From positions 1-64,000 of the forward strand of contig MKZN01000008.1 in NCBI GenBank assembly GCA_001938995.1: 64,000 bases of DNA, written 5' to 3'. The notes below the pieces were generated by a model. It had not been told where the DNA came from. It worked only from the letters and a program-made list of their open reading frames with translations, and searched no databases. Positions 1 to 9,278 of this stretch are shown piece after piece (position 1 is the first letter of the stretch; each line of letters starts with the position of its first letter). The position numbers were made by a program, and so were the translations under genes. This DNA is from Bacillus pumilus. GTDB lineage: Bacteria > Bacillota > Bacilli > Bacillales > Bacillaceae.

Positions 1-216
1 ATGTCCCGCAAAGGGACGCCCGCTGATAATGCCTCCATCGAATCGTTTCATTCCTCACTAAAGTCTGAAACGTTCTATCTTAACAGTATTGATCGAACCA
101 CGACCACCATCGTAGAACGCACTGTCATAGAATACATTCATTATTATAACAACATTCGCATTCAAACGAAACTAAACAACCAATCACCGATAAACTATCG
201 GCAATTGGCTGTATAA
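1..216 (+). CDS. IS3-family transposase OrfB, C-terminal fragment
   Basis: This is the last 71 residues of an rve-type (DDE) integrase/transposase, open at the window's left edge, so the first ATG is probably internal. The DNA-binding part and the first two catalytic acids lie upstream of the window. The visible motif around residues 8-24 (DNASIESFHSSLKSE) matches the family block that carries the catalytic glutamate (Glu14 here). The following YIHYYNNIRIQTKLNNQSP stretch is the usual IS3/IS150 C-terminal signature. Whether the full element is intact cannot be judged from here. Confidence 0.8.
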   Translation: MSRKGTPADNASIESFHSSLKSETFYLNSIDRTTTTIVERTVIEYIHYYNNIRIQTKLNNQSPINYRQLAV

Positions 217-251
217 AGGTGTTTTGATCCCTGTCTCAAAAACGGGGGTCA
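1..251 (+). mobile_element. right end of an IS3-family insertion sequence (partial)
   Basis: The segment holds the 3' end of an IS3-type transposase and then a short tail whose last 20 bases end in GGGGGTCA at about 251. IS3-family terminal repeats begin with TG on the complementary strand, and the reverse complement here starts TGACCCCCG, so I place the right inverted repeat there. The left end lies outside the window, so repeat pairing and target duplication cannot be checked. Confidence 0.7.
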
Positions 252-277
252 GTCCCGCGGTGGACAGCTTTTTTAGG

Positions 278-469
278 TTAAAGATCATCAAGTAGATCCT
301 GGAAGGTATGCAGTTGATTTCTTTCTGCATCAGTAGAATTGGCAAATGCAGAAGATACGGCATTTTTTGCTCGTTCTACAGCCTTTTGACGTTCTAACCC
401 AGAAGAGAATGAAGAAGTAAGGGCTTCTCCAGTAAATGATTTGGCTTGATCAAAAAGTTCGTTTCTCAC
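278..469 (-). CDS. small conserved hypothetical protein (DUF3813-like)
   Basis: This 63-residue protein starts at GTG and has a strong GGAGG ribosome-binding site 7 nt upstream. It is soluble and rich in Ala, Ser and charged residues, with a helix-forming middle (QKAVERAKNAVSSAFAN) and an acidic C-terminus. I relate it tentatively to the short DUF3813 proteins of Bacillus that lie next to yitU; that link is from memory. Its start overlaps the stop of the 49-residue ORF upstream, so the two are probably translationally coupled. Function unknown. Confidence 0.6.
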   Translation of the reverse strand: MRNELFDQAKSFTGEALTSSFSSGLERQKAVERAKNAVSSAFANSTDAERNQLHTFQDLLDDL

Positions 470-615
470 AATGAACCTCCAGAAGCATCAGTCTTCATAT
501 CCCCTTGATTTGCCGTTTCCTCGAGTGTGGATCGATAAGGGAAACGAGCGTCATGAAGACTGACTGAATCTTTACCTTGTTGTATAAAGCGTTTCGATTT
601 GCTTCTTTTACCCAT
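466..615 (-). CDS. 49-residue basic small protein, unrecognised
   Basis: The reading frame runs from ATG at 615 to TGA at 466 and encodes 49 residues beginning MGKRSKSKRF. It has a plausible ribosome-binding site (AAGGGGCGG) about 8 nt upstream. The N-terminus is strongly basic and the C-terminus acidic/polar (TANQGDMKTDASGGS), so it is likely a small soluble, perhaps nucleic-acid- or spore-associated protein; that is inference. It overlaps the GTG start of the next gene by 4 nt, typical of a real two-gene unit. No function can be assigned. Confidence 0.55.
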   Translation of the reverse strand: MGKRSKSKRFIQQGKDSVSLHDARFPYRSTLEETANQGDMKTDASGGSL

Positions 616-705
616 TCGGAAATCCGCCCCTTTACACAAGCTGACAGGTCACCCTGTCTAATGATAGTATGCCCGTGTCCACCAGCTATGTATGAATGGA
701 AAAAA

Positions 706-1518
706 TTAAAGCGCGAAGTAATTCGTTAAGAAAGTAGCAATCCCATCTTGTTCATTCGTATCAGTGATTTCATTTGAAACTTGTTTCACAGCGTCAATTC
801 CATTGCCCATTGCAACACCGCAGCCTGCAAACTGAAGCATTTCTAAATCATTGTCTTCATCCCCAAAAGCCACAATACGCTCTGGTGGGACGCCATAATA
901 ATCGCTGATTTTTTGTAAACCAACAGCCTTATTCATGCCTGTTTTAATGATTTCGATCACGTGCCATGGAGCTGCCCATCTTCTGTGATCAATCACTTCT
1001 GCGTGAACATCTGTTAAGTAACTGCGAATCGCTCCAACATCTTCTTCTTTTGCGTGAATTAAGACACTTGTCACATTTTCCCCAAGGTTGTCCCTAAGAT
1101 CGCCAACGGTCACTTTGTTGGCATTCATATTAAATACATCAATAAGCTTCTCATCATGATAATGGAAATATAAGTCGTCTAACACTTCAGCTAACATATT
1201 GTGCACTTTATACTCTTCGCATATGTCTACAAGCTGTTTCACTACTTGAAGATCCAATGATGTATGGAATCTACCCCATTTTTCATCGAGAGGATGATGG
1301 ACAAATGCGCCATTAAAGTTCACAATCGGTGAATCGAGCTTTAGTTGCTGATAATAAGGAGAGCTGGAACGAAATGGCCGGCCTGTTGATATACATACAT
1401 GATGCCCGCTGTCTCTCACTTTTTGAATGACGTCAAGTGTACGCGTAGAAATGGTCTTGTCATCTTTTAATAATGTGCCATCCAGGTCAAGTGCGATTAG
1501 ATAAGGTTTAGTCTCCAT
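706..1518 (-). CDS. yitU: Cof-type HAD-superfamily phosphatase YitU
   Basis: This 270-residue protein is a haloacid-dehalogenase phosphatase of the Cof/IIB class. Motif I is LDLDGTLL near residues 10-17 with the nucleophilic and acid/base aspartates, a Lys lies in the later GMNKAVGL segment, and motif IV is FGDEDNDLEML with the Mg-binding acids. B. subtilis YitU and its paralogues dephosphorylate flavin intermediates (5-amino-6-(5-phosphoribitylamino)uracil, FMN), and I infer the same role here. The start ATG is preceded by AAAGGAG. It is transcribed divergently from yitV. Confidence 0.88.
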   Translation of the reverse strand: METKPYLIALDLDGTLLKDDKTISTRTLDVIQKVRDSGHHVCISTGRPFRSSSPYYQQLKLDSPIVNFNGAFVHHPLDEKWGRFHTSLDLQVVKQLVDICEEYKVHNMLAEVLDDLYFHYHDEKLIDVFNMNANKVTVGDLRDNLGENVTSVLIHAKEEDVGAIRSYLTDVHAEVIDHRRWAAPWHVIEIIKTGMNKAVGLQKISDYYGVPPERIVAFGDEDNDLEMLQFAGCGVAMGNGIDAVKQVSNEITDTNEQDGIATFLTNYFAL

Positions 1519-1654
1519 AAAATCTCCTTTGATCTGTAAGTGATAAGAGGCGATAGATGCTATGCCTCTGTCTATAGTGTATCTTTATCACATCTTCGTT
1601 GTCTACATGTTAAAATAAACAAAGACGGGAATGATAAAGGAGGATACATAGGCT

Positions 1655-2440
1655 GTGATCACCATTGATGAGCAAATTGAACACGATATTCCATTTTTAC
1701 ATATCGTAAAAGCTGAAAATAAAGACAAACCGCTACCGCTTGTATTTTTTATTCATGGTTTTACAAGTGCACGCGAGCACAACTTACACTTCGCCTTTCA
1801 CTTAGCGGAAAAAGGCATGCGAGTAATATTGCCTGACTGTGCTTATCATGGTGTCAGGTCAAAAAACCTCAGCTTAGAGGAACTGGCATCGAAGTTCTGG
1901 GAGATTGTCCTAAACGAAATTCGTGAAATAGACATACTCAAAACCCATTTTCAAGAAAAACAATTAATTGAAGATGACCTCATAGGAGTGTCAGGAACAT
2001 CAATGGGAGGCATCACGACCTTTGGTGCACTCGCAAAATATGATTGGGTCAAAGCAGCAGTCAGCTTGATGGGAAGTCCGCAATATACGATGTTTCTAAA
2101 GGCACAAATCATGGAGATGCGTCATAAAGGCTTGTTAGAAGAGATCACGGACGAAGAAATAAATGCGCAATTAGAAGCTCTGCGCCCTTACGATCTAACA
2201 CTCCAAACGCATCGGCTGAACAAAAGGCCGCTGTTATTCTGGCATGCGGAAAATGATCCAATTGTCCCGTATCGTCATGCAAAAGCACTATACGATGAGT
2301 TAGTCGTGACCCAATATGAGCAAGACCCACACAGAATTCGCTTTATCACGGATAAACAGGCAGGTCACAAAGTCACAAGACAAGCGATGTTTGAAACGAT
2401 TGATTGGTTTGTGACACATCTAAAAAGCACAAAGGTTTAG
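1655..2440 (+). CDS. yitV: alpha/beta-hydrolase esterase YitV
   Basis: This 261-residue serine hydrolase belongs to the prolyl-oligopeptidase-like (S9/DLH) esterases. The oxyanion region is FIHGFTSARE, the nucleophile elbow is GTSMGG near residue 115, and the likely acid and histidine are in ENDPIVP and AGHKVT. The start is GTG, 8 nt after AAAGGAGG. No signal peptide is seen, so it is cytosolic. It sits between yitU and yitW as in B. subtilis. The natural substrate is not known to me. Confidence 0.85.
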   Translation: MITIDEQIEHDIPFLHIVKAENKDKPLPLVFFIHGFTSAREHNLHFAFHLAEKGMRVILPDCAYHGVRSKNLSLEELASKFWEIVLNEIREIDILKTHFQEKQLIEDDLIGVSGTSMGGITTFGALAKYDWVKAAVSLMGSPQYTMFLKAQIMEMRHKGLLEEITDEEINAQLEALRPYDLTLQTHRLNKRPLLFWHAENDPIVPYRHAKALYDELVVTQYEQDPHRIRFITDKQAGHKVTRQAMFETIDWFVTHLKSTKV

Positions 2441-2485
2441 CCAAAAGAGAAAGTACGTTATACTAGTGAAAAAGGAGTGGATATC

Positions 2486-2794
2486 ATGGATGAAGCATTG
2501 AAAGAAAATATTTTAGGCGCCTTAGAACAGGTGATTGATCCTGAGTTAGATGTTGATATCGTCAACCTTGGACTTGTCTATGATGTCGATCTTGATGAGA
2601 ATGGAAAAGCAGATGTGACCATGACCTTAACATCAATGGGCTGTCCTCTTGCGCCAGTCATTGTGGATGAAGTCAAAAAGGCATTAAGTGACCTACCTGA
2701 AGTGAAAGAAACAGAAGTTCACATCGTATGGAATCCACCATGGACACGTGACAAAATGTCAAGATACGCGAAAATCGCTCTTGGTATTCAATAA
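2486..2794 (+). CDS. yitW: MIP18/DUF59 family iron-sulfur assembly protein YitW
   Basis: This 102-residue protein is almost entirely one MIP18 (DUF59) domain of the SufT/PaaD type. It shows VIDPELDVDIVNLGLVYDV at the N-terminus and the conserved cysteine in TSMGCPLAP. Such proteins help Fe-S cluster assembly or transfer. I chose ATG 2486 because AAAGGAG lies 8 nt upstream; an in-frame GTG at 2477 falls inside that ribosome-binding site. It is followed by a strong terminator. Confidence 0.85.
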   Translation: MDEALKENILGALEQVIDPELDVDIVNLGLVYDVDLDENGKADVTMTLTSMGCPLAPVIVDEVKKALSDLPEVKETEVHIVWNPPWTRDKMSRYAKIALGIQ

Positions 2795-2810
2795 GATGTT
2801 GTATCAAACG

Positions 2811-2844
2811 CCTGGTATGAGGATATCTCATACCAGGTTTTTTT
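2811..2844 (+). terminator. rho-independent terminator after yitW
   Basis: A 10-bp perfect stem (CCTGGTATGA / TCATACCAGG) with a 7-nt loop is followed by seven T residues. Confidence 0.9.
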
Positions 2845-2917
2845 ATGAAAAATGAAGGTGAGGAAAAGAGAATTGATTGATATAATGGACGTAATTTTAT
2901 AGAACGAGGTACCTATC

Positions 2918-4363
2918 ATGAAACGAAAGTGGATCTGGATGGTTCTTTTGTTGGTATATACGGCAACACTGATCGCATCTATCACCATTCGCACTGATCA
3001 AACACAACAGAAACAACGACTTGATGCATTTACAGATGTCAGTCATCTCATGCCTGTCAAAATAAAAAAAGTGGTTCAAGGAAAAGAAGAAGAGACGTTA
3101 AAAGCGGTATTAGCTGAAGCAAGAGAGAAACAACTACCGATTTCAATAGCTGGAAAACAGCATAGCATGGGTGGTCATACATATTATGAAAATGGGATCG
3201 TTCTCGATATGACAGAATTCCGGCGTATTTTAGCATTTGATAAACAGAAGAAAACGATTCGGGTTCAGAGCGGTGTGACATGGGATGACATTCAGAAATA
3301 CGTGAACCCACACGGTCTTGCAGTGAAGGTGATGCAATCTCAAAATATTTTTACCGTTGGAGGATCTTTAAGTGTAAACGCGCATGGACGTGACATTCGC
3401 TACGGATCTCTCATCGATACGGTTCGTTCTTTCAGGCTGTTAAAAGCAGACGGTGAGATCATTACAGTCAAACGTGACGACGACTTATTTACGGCAGTCA
3501 TCGGTGGATACGGTTTGTTTGGCGTCATTTTAGACGTTGAGCTATCGTTAACAGAGGATGAATTATACAAAATGGAGACAACATCTCTTGATTATCGTGA
3601 ATATAGTGAATACTTTCAACAGCATGTAAAAGAAAATCAACAAGTACGCATGCATCTCGCAAGAATCTCTACAGCGAAAGAACACTTTTTGAAAGATATG
3701 TATGTCACCAATTACACACTTTCGTCTAAGCAAGATATAACAGCACATCGTGAGTTGAAAGAAGATCAACTTGTCATGCCATTAAAAATGATGCTCGGCT
3801 TCTCGAGAAGATTTGATATGGGGAAGGATCTCTTATGGAATTTGCAAAAACACTACTTTCAGAAGCAAAATGACCAACTGATTACAAGAAACAATGTCAT
3901 GCGGTCTGATTCTGCATTTTTAGAATATGAAAATGAAACAGACACCGATGTACTTCAAGAATATTTTGTCCCAGTTCACGCGTTTGGTGCGTATATCGAT
4001 GACATGAGAGAGCTTTTACAACATGAAGATCTCAATTTAATGAACATCACGATACGTTACGTTCAAAAAAATGAAAAGGCAGATCTTTCATATGCTAAAC
4101 AAGATATGTTTGCTCTAGTTCTTCTCATGAATTATGGTTTTGAGAAAGATGAAAAAGCGAAAGCGGAGCGACTCATTAGGCAAATGACAGATGTGACCCT
4201 TCGGCATCATGGAAGCTATTACTTGCCCTATATGCCTTATCAAACAAAGGAACAAATGAAAAAGGCTTATCCTAAAGTAGATCTGTTCTTTCAAAAGAAA
4301 AAGCAAACAGATCCAGACGATCGGTTTATCAACTACTTTTATGAAAGGTACAATACACAATGA
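2918..4363 (+). CDS. yitY: FAD-linked oxidoreductase YitY (aldonolactone oxidase-like)
   Basis: This 481-residue protein has an N-terminal hydrophobic helix (about residues 5-22), so it is membrane-anchored or exported. A PCMH-type FAD-binding domain follows, from about residue 45 to 215, with the GKQHSMGGH and [12 protein letters not shown] blocks. The C-terminal half matches the D-arabinono-1,4-lactone/alditol oxidase fold. It probably oxidises a sugar or lactone-like substrate using FAD; the substrate is unknown. Its stop overlaps the yitZ start by 4 nt (ATGA), so the two are translationally coupled. Confidence 0.82.
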   Translation: MKRKWIWMVLLLVYTATLIASITIRTDQTQQKQRLDAFTDVSHLMPVKIKKVVQGKEEETLKAVLAEAREKQLPISIAGKQHSMGGHTYYENGIVLDMTEFRRILAFDKQKKTIRVQSGVTWDDIQKYVNPHGLAVKVMQSQNIFTVGGSLSVNAHGRDIRYGSLIDTVRSFRLLKADGEIITVKRDDDLFTAVIGGYGLFGVILDVELSLTEDELYKMETTSLDYREYSEYFQQHVKENQQVRMHLARISTAKEHFLKDMYVTNYTLSSKQDITAHRELKEDQLVMPLKMMLGFSRRFDMGKDLLWNLQKHYFQKQNDQLITRNNVMRSDSAFLEYENETDTDVLQEYFVPVHAFGAYIDDMRELLQHEDLNLMNITIRYVQKNEKADLSYAKQDMFALVLLMNYGFEKDEKAKAERLIRQMTDVTLRHHGSYYLPYMPYQTKEQMKKAYPKVDLFFQKKKQTDPDDRFINYFYERYNTQ

Positions 4364-4902
4364 ATGCGAGTGCAATGAAATGGTTTGTCTATTCACAAAG
4401 TCTACTATTTTTCGCAAGTAGCCTGATTTTCCCTTTTTACATTCTTTTCATTAAAAATGTAGGATCAAGTTATGCTGCGTTTGGACTGGCCTATGGTTTG
4501 TTTGGTTTAAGCGGCGCGTTTATTCATTTGTTACTAAGCAAACTACCTGAAACAACCGACAGACGACTGTTCTTAACCGTCCATTCATTTGGTATGGCTT
4601 TTTTACTGTTGCTATTCCCGCATATAACAGAAGTAGAACAAGTATATGTCATTCAGCTAGCATTAGGCGCACTTGGTGGTTTTCAAAAGCATGGTGAAAA
4701 ATTACTCGTCACTGAGCTGACAAACGAGAAACAAAGAATGAAAGAAGTCGGGCACTATCATTTTTGGACAGCTCTTTTTTCATCCATCGCCATTATGTTT
4801 GGCGGCATATTAGCAGATTTCTTTACCGTTCATTTCATTTTTTATGCAAGCTCTGTATTATATTTATGCAGTGGGTTCATGGTTCTCTATTTAAAAAGAT
4901 AA
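4360..4902 (+). CDS. yitZ: half-size MFS-like membrane protein YitZ
   Basis: The 180-residue protein is very hydrophobic, with about six predicted transmembrane helices spaced like one six-helix half of a major-facilitator transporter. Classical MFS transporters have 12 helices and about 400 residues, so this one either dimerises or is a reduced derivative. It overlaps yitY by 4 nt, which suggests the oxidoreductase and the membrane protein act together. The frame is clean and a terminator directly follows the stop, so I see no frameshift. Confidence 0.7.
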   Translation: MNASAMKWFVYSQSLLFFASSLIFPFYILFIKNVGSSYAAFGLAYGLFGLSGAFIHLLLSKLPETTDRRLFLTVHSFGMAFLLLLFPHITEVEQVYVIQLALGALGGFQKHGEKLLVTELTNEKQRMKEVGHYHFWTALFSSIAIMFGGILADFFTVHFIFYASSVLYLCSGFMVLYLKR

Positions 4903-4906
4903 AGAT

Positions 4907-4942
4907 AAATCCGCATGTCTCATGGAGATATGCGGATTTTTT
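4907..4942 (+). terminator. terminator after yitZ
   Basis: The stem AAATCCGCAT / ATGCGGATTT with a T run ends the yitY-yitZ unit just before the arginine operon promoter. Confidence 0.85.
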
Positions 4943-4978
4943 GACGGAAAAAAATGAAAACAAATATTAAATATACAA

Positions 4979-5006
4979 TTGAATTAATTTTTATACATGT
5001 TATAAT
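4979..5006 (+). promoter_or_regulatory. sigma-A promoter of the argC operon with overlapping ARG box
   Basis: A -35 element TTGAAT (4979-4984), a 16-bp spacer and a perfect -10 TATAAT (5001-5006) lie about 40 bp upstream of argC. On the minus strand the spacer, 4982-4999, reads CATGTATAAAAATTAATT. This matches the published AhrC/ArgR box (CATGAATAAAAATKCAAK) at 13 of 18 positions by my count. A repressor bound there would cover the promoter, so arginine repression is the expected control. Confidence 0.75.
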
Positions 5007-5045
5007 GTTAAATAATTTCACAAAAACCAAGAGGGTGTATTGACA

Positions 5046-6083
5046 TTGAAAATAGGTATTATAGGTGCTACAGGGTACGGCGGTGCGGAATTGGTGCGTA
5101 TCTTAAAGCAACATCCGCATGTAGAGGAATGTATATTGTATTCATCAAGTGGTGACGGGCAATCATATAGTCAATCTTATCCACACCTGACAAACATTGC
5201 TGAACATACATTAAAAGCCATTGATCCGGCAGCCATTGTGCAAGAAACGGATGCTGTGTTTTTAGCGACACCAGCAGGCGTATCAAGTGAATTGACACCG
5301 AAGCTCATGAATCACGGAGTGCCCATCATTGATTTATCAGGTGACTTACGCATTCAAGATGCATCGATTTACGAAGCTTGGTATAAACGAAGGGCTGCTG
5401 AAGAAGCATCCGTACAACAAGCTGTGTATGGATTATCTGAGCTCAATCGTGAAGAAATTCAAAAGGCTGAAGTGATTGCAAACCCAGGTTGCTTTCCTAC
5501 CGCCGTTCTTCTTGGATTAGCCCCTCTCATGAAACAGAGTCTCATAGATGAATCAATGATCATTATTGATGCGAAAACAGGTGTGTCTGGTGCTGGACGA
5601 TCTGCTTCACTTGGAACGCACTTTTCAGAACTGAATGACAACTTCAAAATTTATAAGGTGAATGAGCATCAACATACACCCGAAATAGAACAAGTATTAC
5701 GAAAATGGAATCCACATACAGCCAACATCACATTTTCCACACATCTTGTCCCGATGACAAGAGGGATTATGGCGACAATGTATACACAATTGAAAGAAGA
5801 TCTAGCAAAAGATGAATTAATGGAGCATATGAAAGGTTTTTATGAAGATTCCTATTTTGTGAGAGTCAGAGATCACGGGGGATACCCGCAAACAAAAGAA
5901 GTATACGGCAGTAATTACTGCGACATTGGCTTTCATTTAGATGAACGAACAGGTAGATTGACCATCGTGTCAGTGATTGACAATCTAATGAAGGGCGCTG
6001 CAGGTCAAGCGGTACAAAACTTCAACATCATCAAGGGCTTACAGGAAGAGGCGGGCCTTACAATGACACCTCTTTATCCATAA
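5046..6083 (+). CDS. argC: N-acetyl-gamma-glutamyl-phosphate reductase ArgC
   Basis: This 345-residue enzyme reduces N-acetylglutamyl phosphate to the semialdehyde with NADPH, the third step of arginine synthesis. The N-terminus is the Rossmann motif [11 protein letters not shown]. The catalytic cysteine is Cys149 in NPGCFPTA, and the family blocks SGAGR and HTPEIEQ follow. I chose TTG 5046 because GAGGGTG ends 8 nt upstream; an earlier in-frame TTG at 5040 is too close to that site. It is the first gene of argCJBD-carAB-argF. Confidence 0.95.
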   Translation: MKIGIIGATGYGGAELVRILKQHPHVEECILYSSSGDGQSYSQSYPHLTNIAEHTLKAIDPAAIVQETDAVFLATPAGVSSELTPKLMNHGVPIIDLSGDLRIQDASIYEAWYKRRAAEEASVQQAVYGLSELNREEIQKAEVIANPGCFPTAVLLGLAPLMKQSLIDESMIIIDAKTGVSGAGRSASLGTHFSELNDNFKIYKVNEHQHTPEIEQVLRKWNPHTANITFSTHLVPMTRGIMATMYTQLKEDLAKDELMEHMKGFYEDSYFVRVRDHGGYPQTKEVYGSNYCDIGFHLDERTGRLTIVSVIDNLMKGAAGQAVQNFNIIKGLQEEAGLTMTPLYP

Positions 6084-6103
6084 GAACAGGGGAGACAATA
6101 ACC

Positions 6104-7324
6104 ATGATTGAATTGAATGAAAAGAGCATTGTCAAAATAGACGGTGACGTATCATCACCGAAAGGCTTTGAAGCAAAGGGGATTCACATTGGATTACGCT
6201 ATTCAAAAAAAGATCTTGGCTTGATCGTTAGTGAAGTCCCAGCAGTTAGTGCAGCGGTATACACACAAAGTCATTTTCAAGCAGCACCTTTACAAGTCAC
6301 ACAAAAAAGTTTGAAGAAAACAGGGAAATTAAAGGGTGTCATTGTCAATAGTGCGATCGCCAATGCATGTACCGGTGAGCAGGGATTGAAGGATGCATAT
6401 GAGATGCAGGCAGCCTGTGCAGAGATGTTAGGTACAGCGCCTGATACCATTGCCGTCTCTTCTACTGGTGTCATTGGAGAGTGCCTCGATATGGAGAAAA
6501 TCAAAAAAGGCATGACGCAGCTAAAAGAAGCAAAAGCAGAAAAAGGCCATTTTGAAGAAGCGATTTTAACGACAGATACGGTGATTAAAAACACAACGTA
6601 CACTTTGAAGATTGACGGCAAAGCTATTCTCATTTCAGGCGCAGCAAAGGGTTCTGGTATGATTCACCCGAACATGGCGACAATGCTTGGTTTTGTCACA
6701 ACAGATGCGAATGTCGAGCAGGAAGCTCTACAAAATGCACTTCGTGACATTACGGATGTGACCTTTAATCAAATTACGGTGGATGGAGAAACATCGACAA
6801 ACGATATGGTACTCGTGATGGCAAATGGAATGGCTGGAAATGATGTGCTCAATGAAGGGCATTCAGAATGGCCATTGTTTAAAGAAGGCTTAAAACGAGC
6901 ATGTAAAGATTTAGCGAAAGAGATTGCAAGAGATGGAGAAGGTGCAACCAAATTAATTGAAGCGAAAGTTGTTGGCGCTAAAAATAACCTAGAAGCCGGA
7001 ATCATTGCGAAAAAAATTGTTGGTTCGAGTCTTGTCAAAACAGCCGTCTATGGTACTGATGCCAACTGGGGCAGGATTATCGGAGCGATCGGTCATAGCG
7101 CAGCAACTGTTACACCAGAAGAGGTAGAAGTTTATTTAGGCGGACAATGTCTGTTCAAGCATAATGAGCCTCAGACTTTCTCAGAAGACGAAGCAAAAGC
7201 CTATTTAGAACAGGATGAGATCACGATTTTGATTCAAATGGGTGATGGAGAAGGTACAGCAGCAGCATGGGGCTGTGACTTAACCTATGATTACGTGAAA
7301 ATTAACGCGAGCTATCGCACATAA
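6104..7324 (+). CDS. argJ: bifunctional ornithine acetyltransferase / N-acetylglutamate synthase ArgJ
   Basis: This 406-residue protein recycles the acetyl group from N-acetylornithine to glutamate and can also make acetylglutamate from acetyl-CoA. ArgJ cleaves itself between Ala and Thr, and the new N-terminal Thr is the nucleophile; here this is Ala192-Thr193 in NMATMLGF. The oxyanion block SSTGVIGE is present near residue 120. The length is normal and a GGGGAGA ribosome-binding site precedes the ATG. Having argJ makes the pathway the cyclic (acetyl-recycling) version. Confidence 0.96.
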   Translation: MIELNEKSIVKIDGDVSSPKGFEAKGIHIGLRYSKKDLGLIVSEVPAVSAAVYTQSHFQAAPLQVTQKSLKKTGKLKGVIVNSAIANACTGEQGLKDAYEMQAACAEMLGTAPDTIAVSSTGVIGECLDMEKIKKGMTQLKEAKAEKGHFEEAILTTDTVIKNTTYTLKIDGKAILISGAAKGSGMIHPNMATMLGFVTTDANVEQEALQNALRDITDVTFNQITVDGETSTNDMVLVMANGMAGNDVLNEGHSEWPLFKEGLKRACKDLAKEIARDGEGATKLIEAKVVGAKNNLEAGIIAKKIVGSSLVKTAVYGTDANWGRIIGAIGHSAATVTPEEVEVYLGGQCLFKHNEPQTFSEDEAKAYLEQDEITILIQMGDGEGTAAAWGCDLTYDYVKINASYRT

Positions 7325-7338
7325 TGAAGGAGATTGAC

Positions 7339-8115
7339 ATGGATAAAACGATCGTGTTCAAGTGTGGAGGCAGTGTCATTCGAGAACTATCAGATACCTT
7401 TTATGAAAATGTTCGCTCACTTCAAGATGCTGGATTTAAATTAGCGATCGTACATGGCGGAGGTCCTGAAATCACTGACATGCTTCAAAAGCTAGAAGTG
7501 AAAACGGAATTTGTCGACGGGCAGCGTAAAACAACAAAGCCTGTGTTGGAAGTGGCAGAAATGGTTCTCTCGGGAACAGTAAATAAATTCTTCGTATCGG
7601 AATTGGCAAAACATGATATTTCATCTGTCGGCGTATCTGGTAAAGATGGACAGATGCTTGTCGCCGATTTTCTCAATCAAGACGTTTATGGCTATGTTGG
7701 CGAAATCAAAGAAGTCAATCCTGCGTTGGCAGAAGCACTCATGGAGAAACAGTTTATACCTGTGATTGCCCCACTCTCAATGACTGACCAATGCCAAACC
7801 TTAAATGTGAATGCAGACTTAGCAGCATCAGCTGTTGCAGGAGCAATGAAAGCTGATAAGCTCATGTTTGTAACAGATGTTGAAGGCATCTTAAAAAATG
7901 GTGAGCTGTTAGATGTCGTCACCGAACAAGAAGCCCTGTCACTCATTGATGAAGGAATTATTTCGGGGGGAATGATCCCAAAAGTCCAATCAGCATTAAC
8001 TGCTTTATCCGGAGATGTGGACGAAGTCATGATTGTGAATGGCAAAGGCAGTATCTTTACTGGCGAAAGCTTTAAAGGAACACGAATTGTGAAACAAAAG
8101 GAGGCGGTACTGTGA
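7339..8115 (+). CDS. argB: acetylglutamate kinase ArgB
   Basis: This 258-residue amino-acid kinase phosphorylates N-acetylglutamate. The ATP-binding N-terminus FKCGGSVI and the substrate loop HGGGPEIT are visible, with the second lysine region in GGMIPKVQSAL. There is no long N-terminal helix of the kind found in arginine-inhibited hexameric forms; this is judged by eye only. ATG 7339 follows AAGGAG by 6 nt and is preferred over the upstream ATG at 7324 that overlaps the argJ stop. The 3' end overlaps argD by 4 nt. Confidence 0.95.
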   Translation: MDKTIVFKCGGSVIRELSDTFYENVRSLQDAGFKLAIVHGGGPEITDMLQKLEVKTEFVDGQRKTTKPVLEVAEMVLSGTVNKFFVSELAKHDISSVGVSGKDGQMLVADFLNQDVYGYVGEIKEVNPALAEALMEKQFIPVIAPLSMTDQCQTLNVNADLAASAVAGAMKADKLMFVTDVEGILKNGELLDVVTEQEALSLIDEGIISGGMIPKVQSALTALSGDVDEVMIVNGKGSIFTGESFKGTRIVKQKEAVL

Positions 8116-9263
8116 GTCATCTTTTTCAAACCTATGGACGCTGGAATGTTGAAATAAAAGAAGCAACAGGTTCTTGGGCAGTCGATACAAATGGGAAACG
8201 GTATTTAGACTTTGTTCAAGGGATTGCCGTCACAAATTTAGGTCACAACCACCCGAAAGTCAATCAAGCCATTAAGAAACAACTTGATCAAGTATGGCAT
8301 GTATCCAATTTGTTTGAAAATGAACTGCAAGAAAAAGCGGCAGAAAAGCTGGCAACTAACAGTTCAGGAGATCTCGTGTTTTTCTGCAATAGTGGGGCTG
8401 AAGCAAATGAAGGAGCCATTAAATTAGCGCGTAAAGCAACAGGGAAAACAAATATTGTGACATTTTTGGACTCTTTCCATGGGCGCACGTATGCTGGTAT
8501 GGCTGCAACCGGTCAAGATAAAATCAAAATGGGGTATGGGCCAATGCTTGAAGGTTTTCATTACGTACCATTTAATGACCCTGAAGCCCTGTTAGCTTGT
8601 GAAGTAGATGATATTGCTGCTGTCATGCTAGAAGTTGTGCAAGGTGAAGGCGGGGTAAATCCAGCTGAGGCAGACTTCCTTGAGGCAATTCAAGCATTTT
8701 GCGACAAGCATCAGGCGCTTCTCATTGTGGATGAAATCCAAACGGGTATTGGACGTACAGGTACAGCATTTGCCTACGAACAGGTAGGGCTTGACCCTGA
8801 TATTATCTCGGCTGCGAAAGGTTTAGGGAATGGTTTCCCAGTCGGTGCGGTCATTGGGAAAAAAGCATTAGGAGACGCCTTCTCACCTGGTTCACACGGA
8901 ACAACATTCGGTGGTAACATGCTTGCAATGGCAGCTGTGAACGCAACACTTGATGTCATATTCAAAGAAGACTTTCTTTCAGAAGTGAAATCAAAGGGTG
9001 CGTATTTATTATCAAAACTGCAAGAGGTCAAACAGCTGAGCATCGTAAAGGAAGTGCGTGGCAAAGGATTGATGGCAGGCATTGAATGTCATCAGCCAGT
9101 AGGTGACTACATTACGGCGCTTAGAGAAGAAGGCCTATTGGTGCTACCGGCTGGTCCGAATGTCATTCGTTTATTACCTCCTTTGAATGTCGAGAAAGCA
9201 GAAGTGGATCAAGCCATTGAAGCCATGATTTACGTGTTATCTAATGAAAAGGTAGAGGTGTAA
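8112..9263 (+). CDS. argD: acetylornithine aminotransferase ArgD
   Basis: This 383-residue class-III, PLP-dependent aminotransferase converts N-acetylglutamate semialdehyde to N-acetylornithine. Family landmarks are FCNSGAEANEGAIKLAR, FHGRTYA, VDEIQTGIGRTG and the Schiff-base lysine in SAAKGLGNGFPVGA. It starts with GTG, overlapping the argB stop (GTGA). About 65 nt separate it from carA, and that gap holds a second ARG-box candidate. Confidence 0.95.
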   Translation: MSHLFQTYGRWNVEIKEATGSWAVDTNGKRYLDFVQGIAVTNLGHNHPKVNQAIKKQLDQVWHVSNLFENELQEKAAEKLATNSSGDLVFFCNSGAEANEGAIKLARKATGKTNIVTFLDSFHGRTYAGMAATGQDKIKMGYGPMLEGFHYVPFNDPEALLACEVDDIAAVMLEVVQGEGGVNPAEADFLEAIQAFCDKHQALLIVDEIQTGIGRTGTAFAYEQVGLDPDIISAAKGLGNGFPVGAVIGKKALGDAFSPGSHGTTFGGNMLAMAAVNATLDVIFKEDFLSEVKSKGAYLLSKLQEVKQLSIVKEVRGKGLMAGIECHQPVGDYITALREEGLLVLPAGPNVIRLLPPLNVEKAEVDQAIEAMIYVLSNEKVEV

Positions 9264-9278
9264 TTTTTTTTACACTAT

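Noticed and set aside
6277..6633. 118-codon minus-strand ORF inside argJ
   Set aside because: Shadow of argJ, no start signal, composition typical of an antisense frame.
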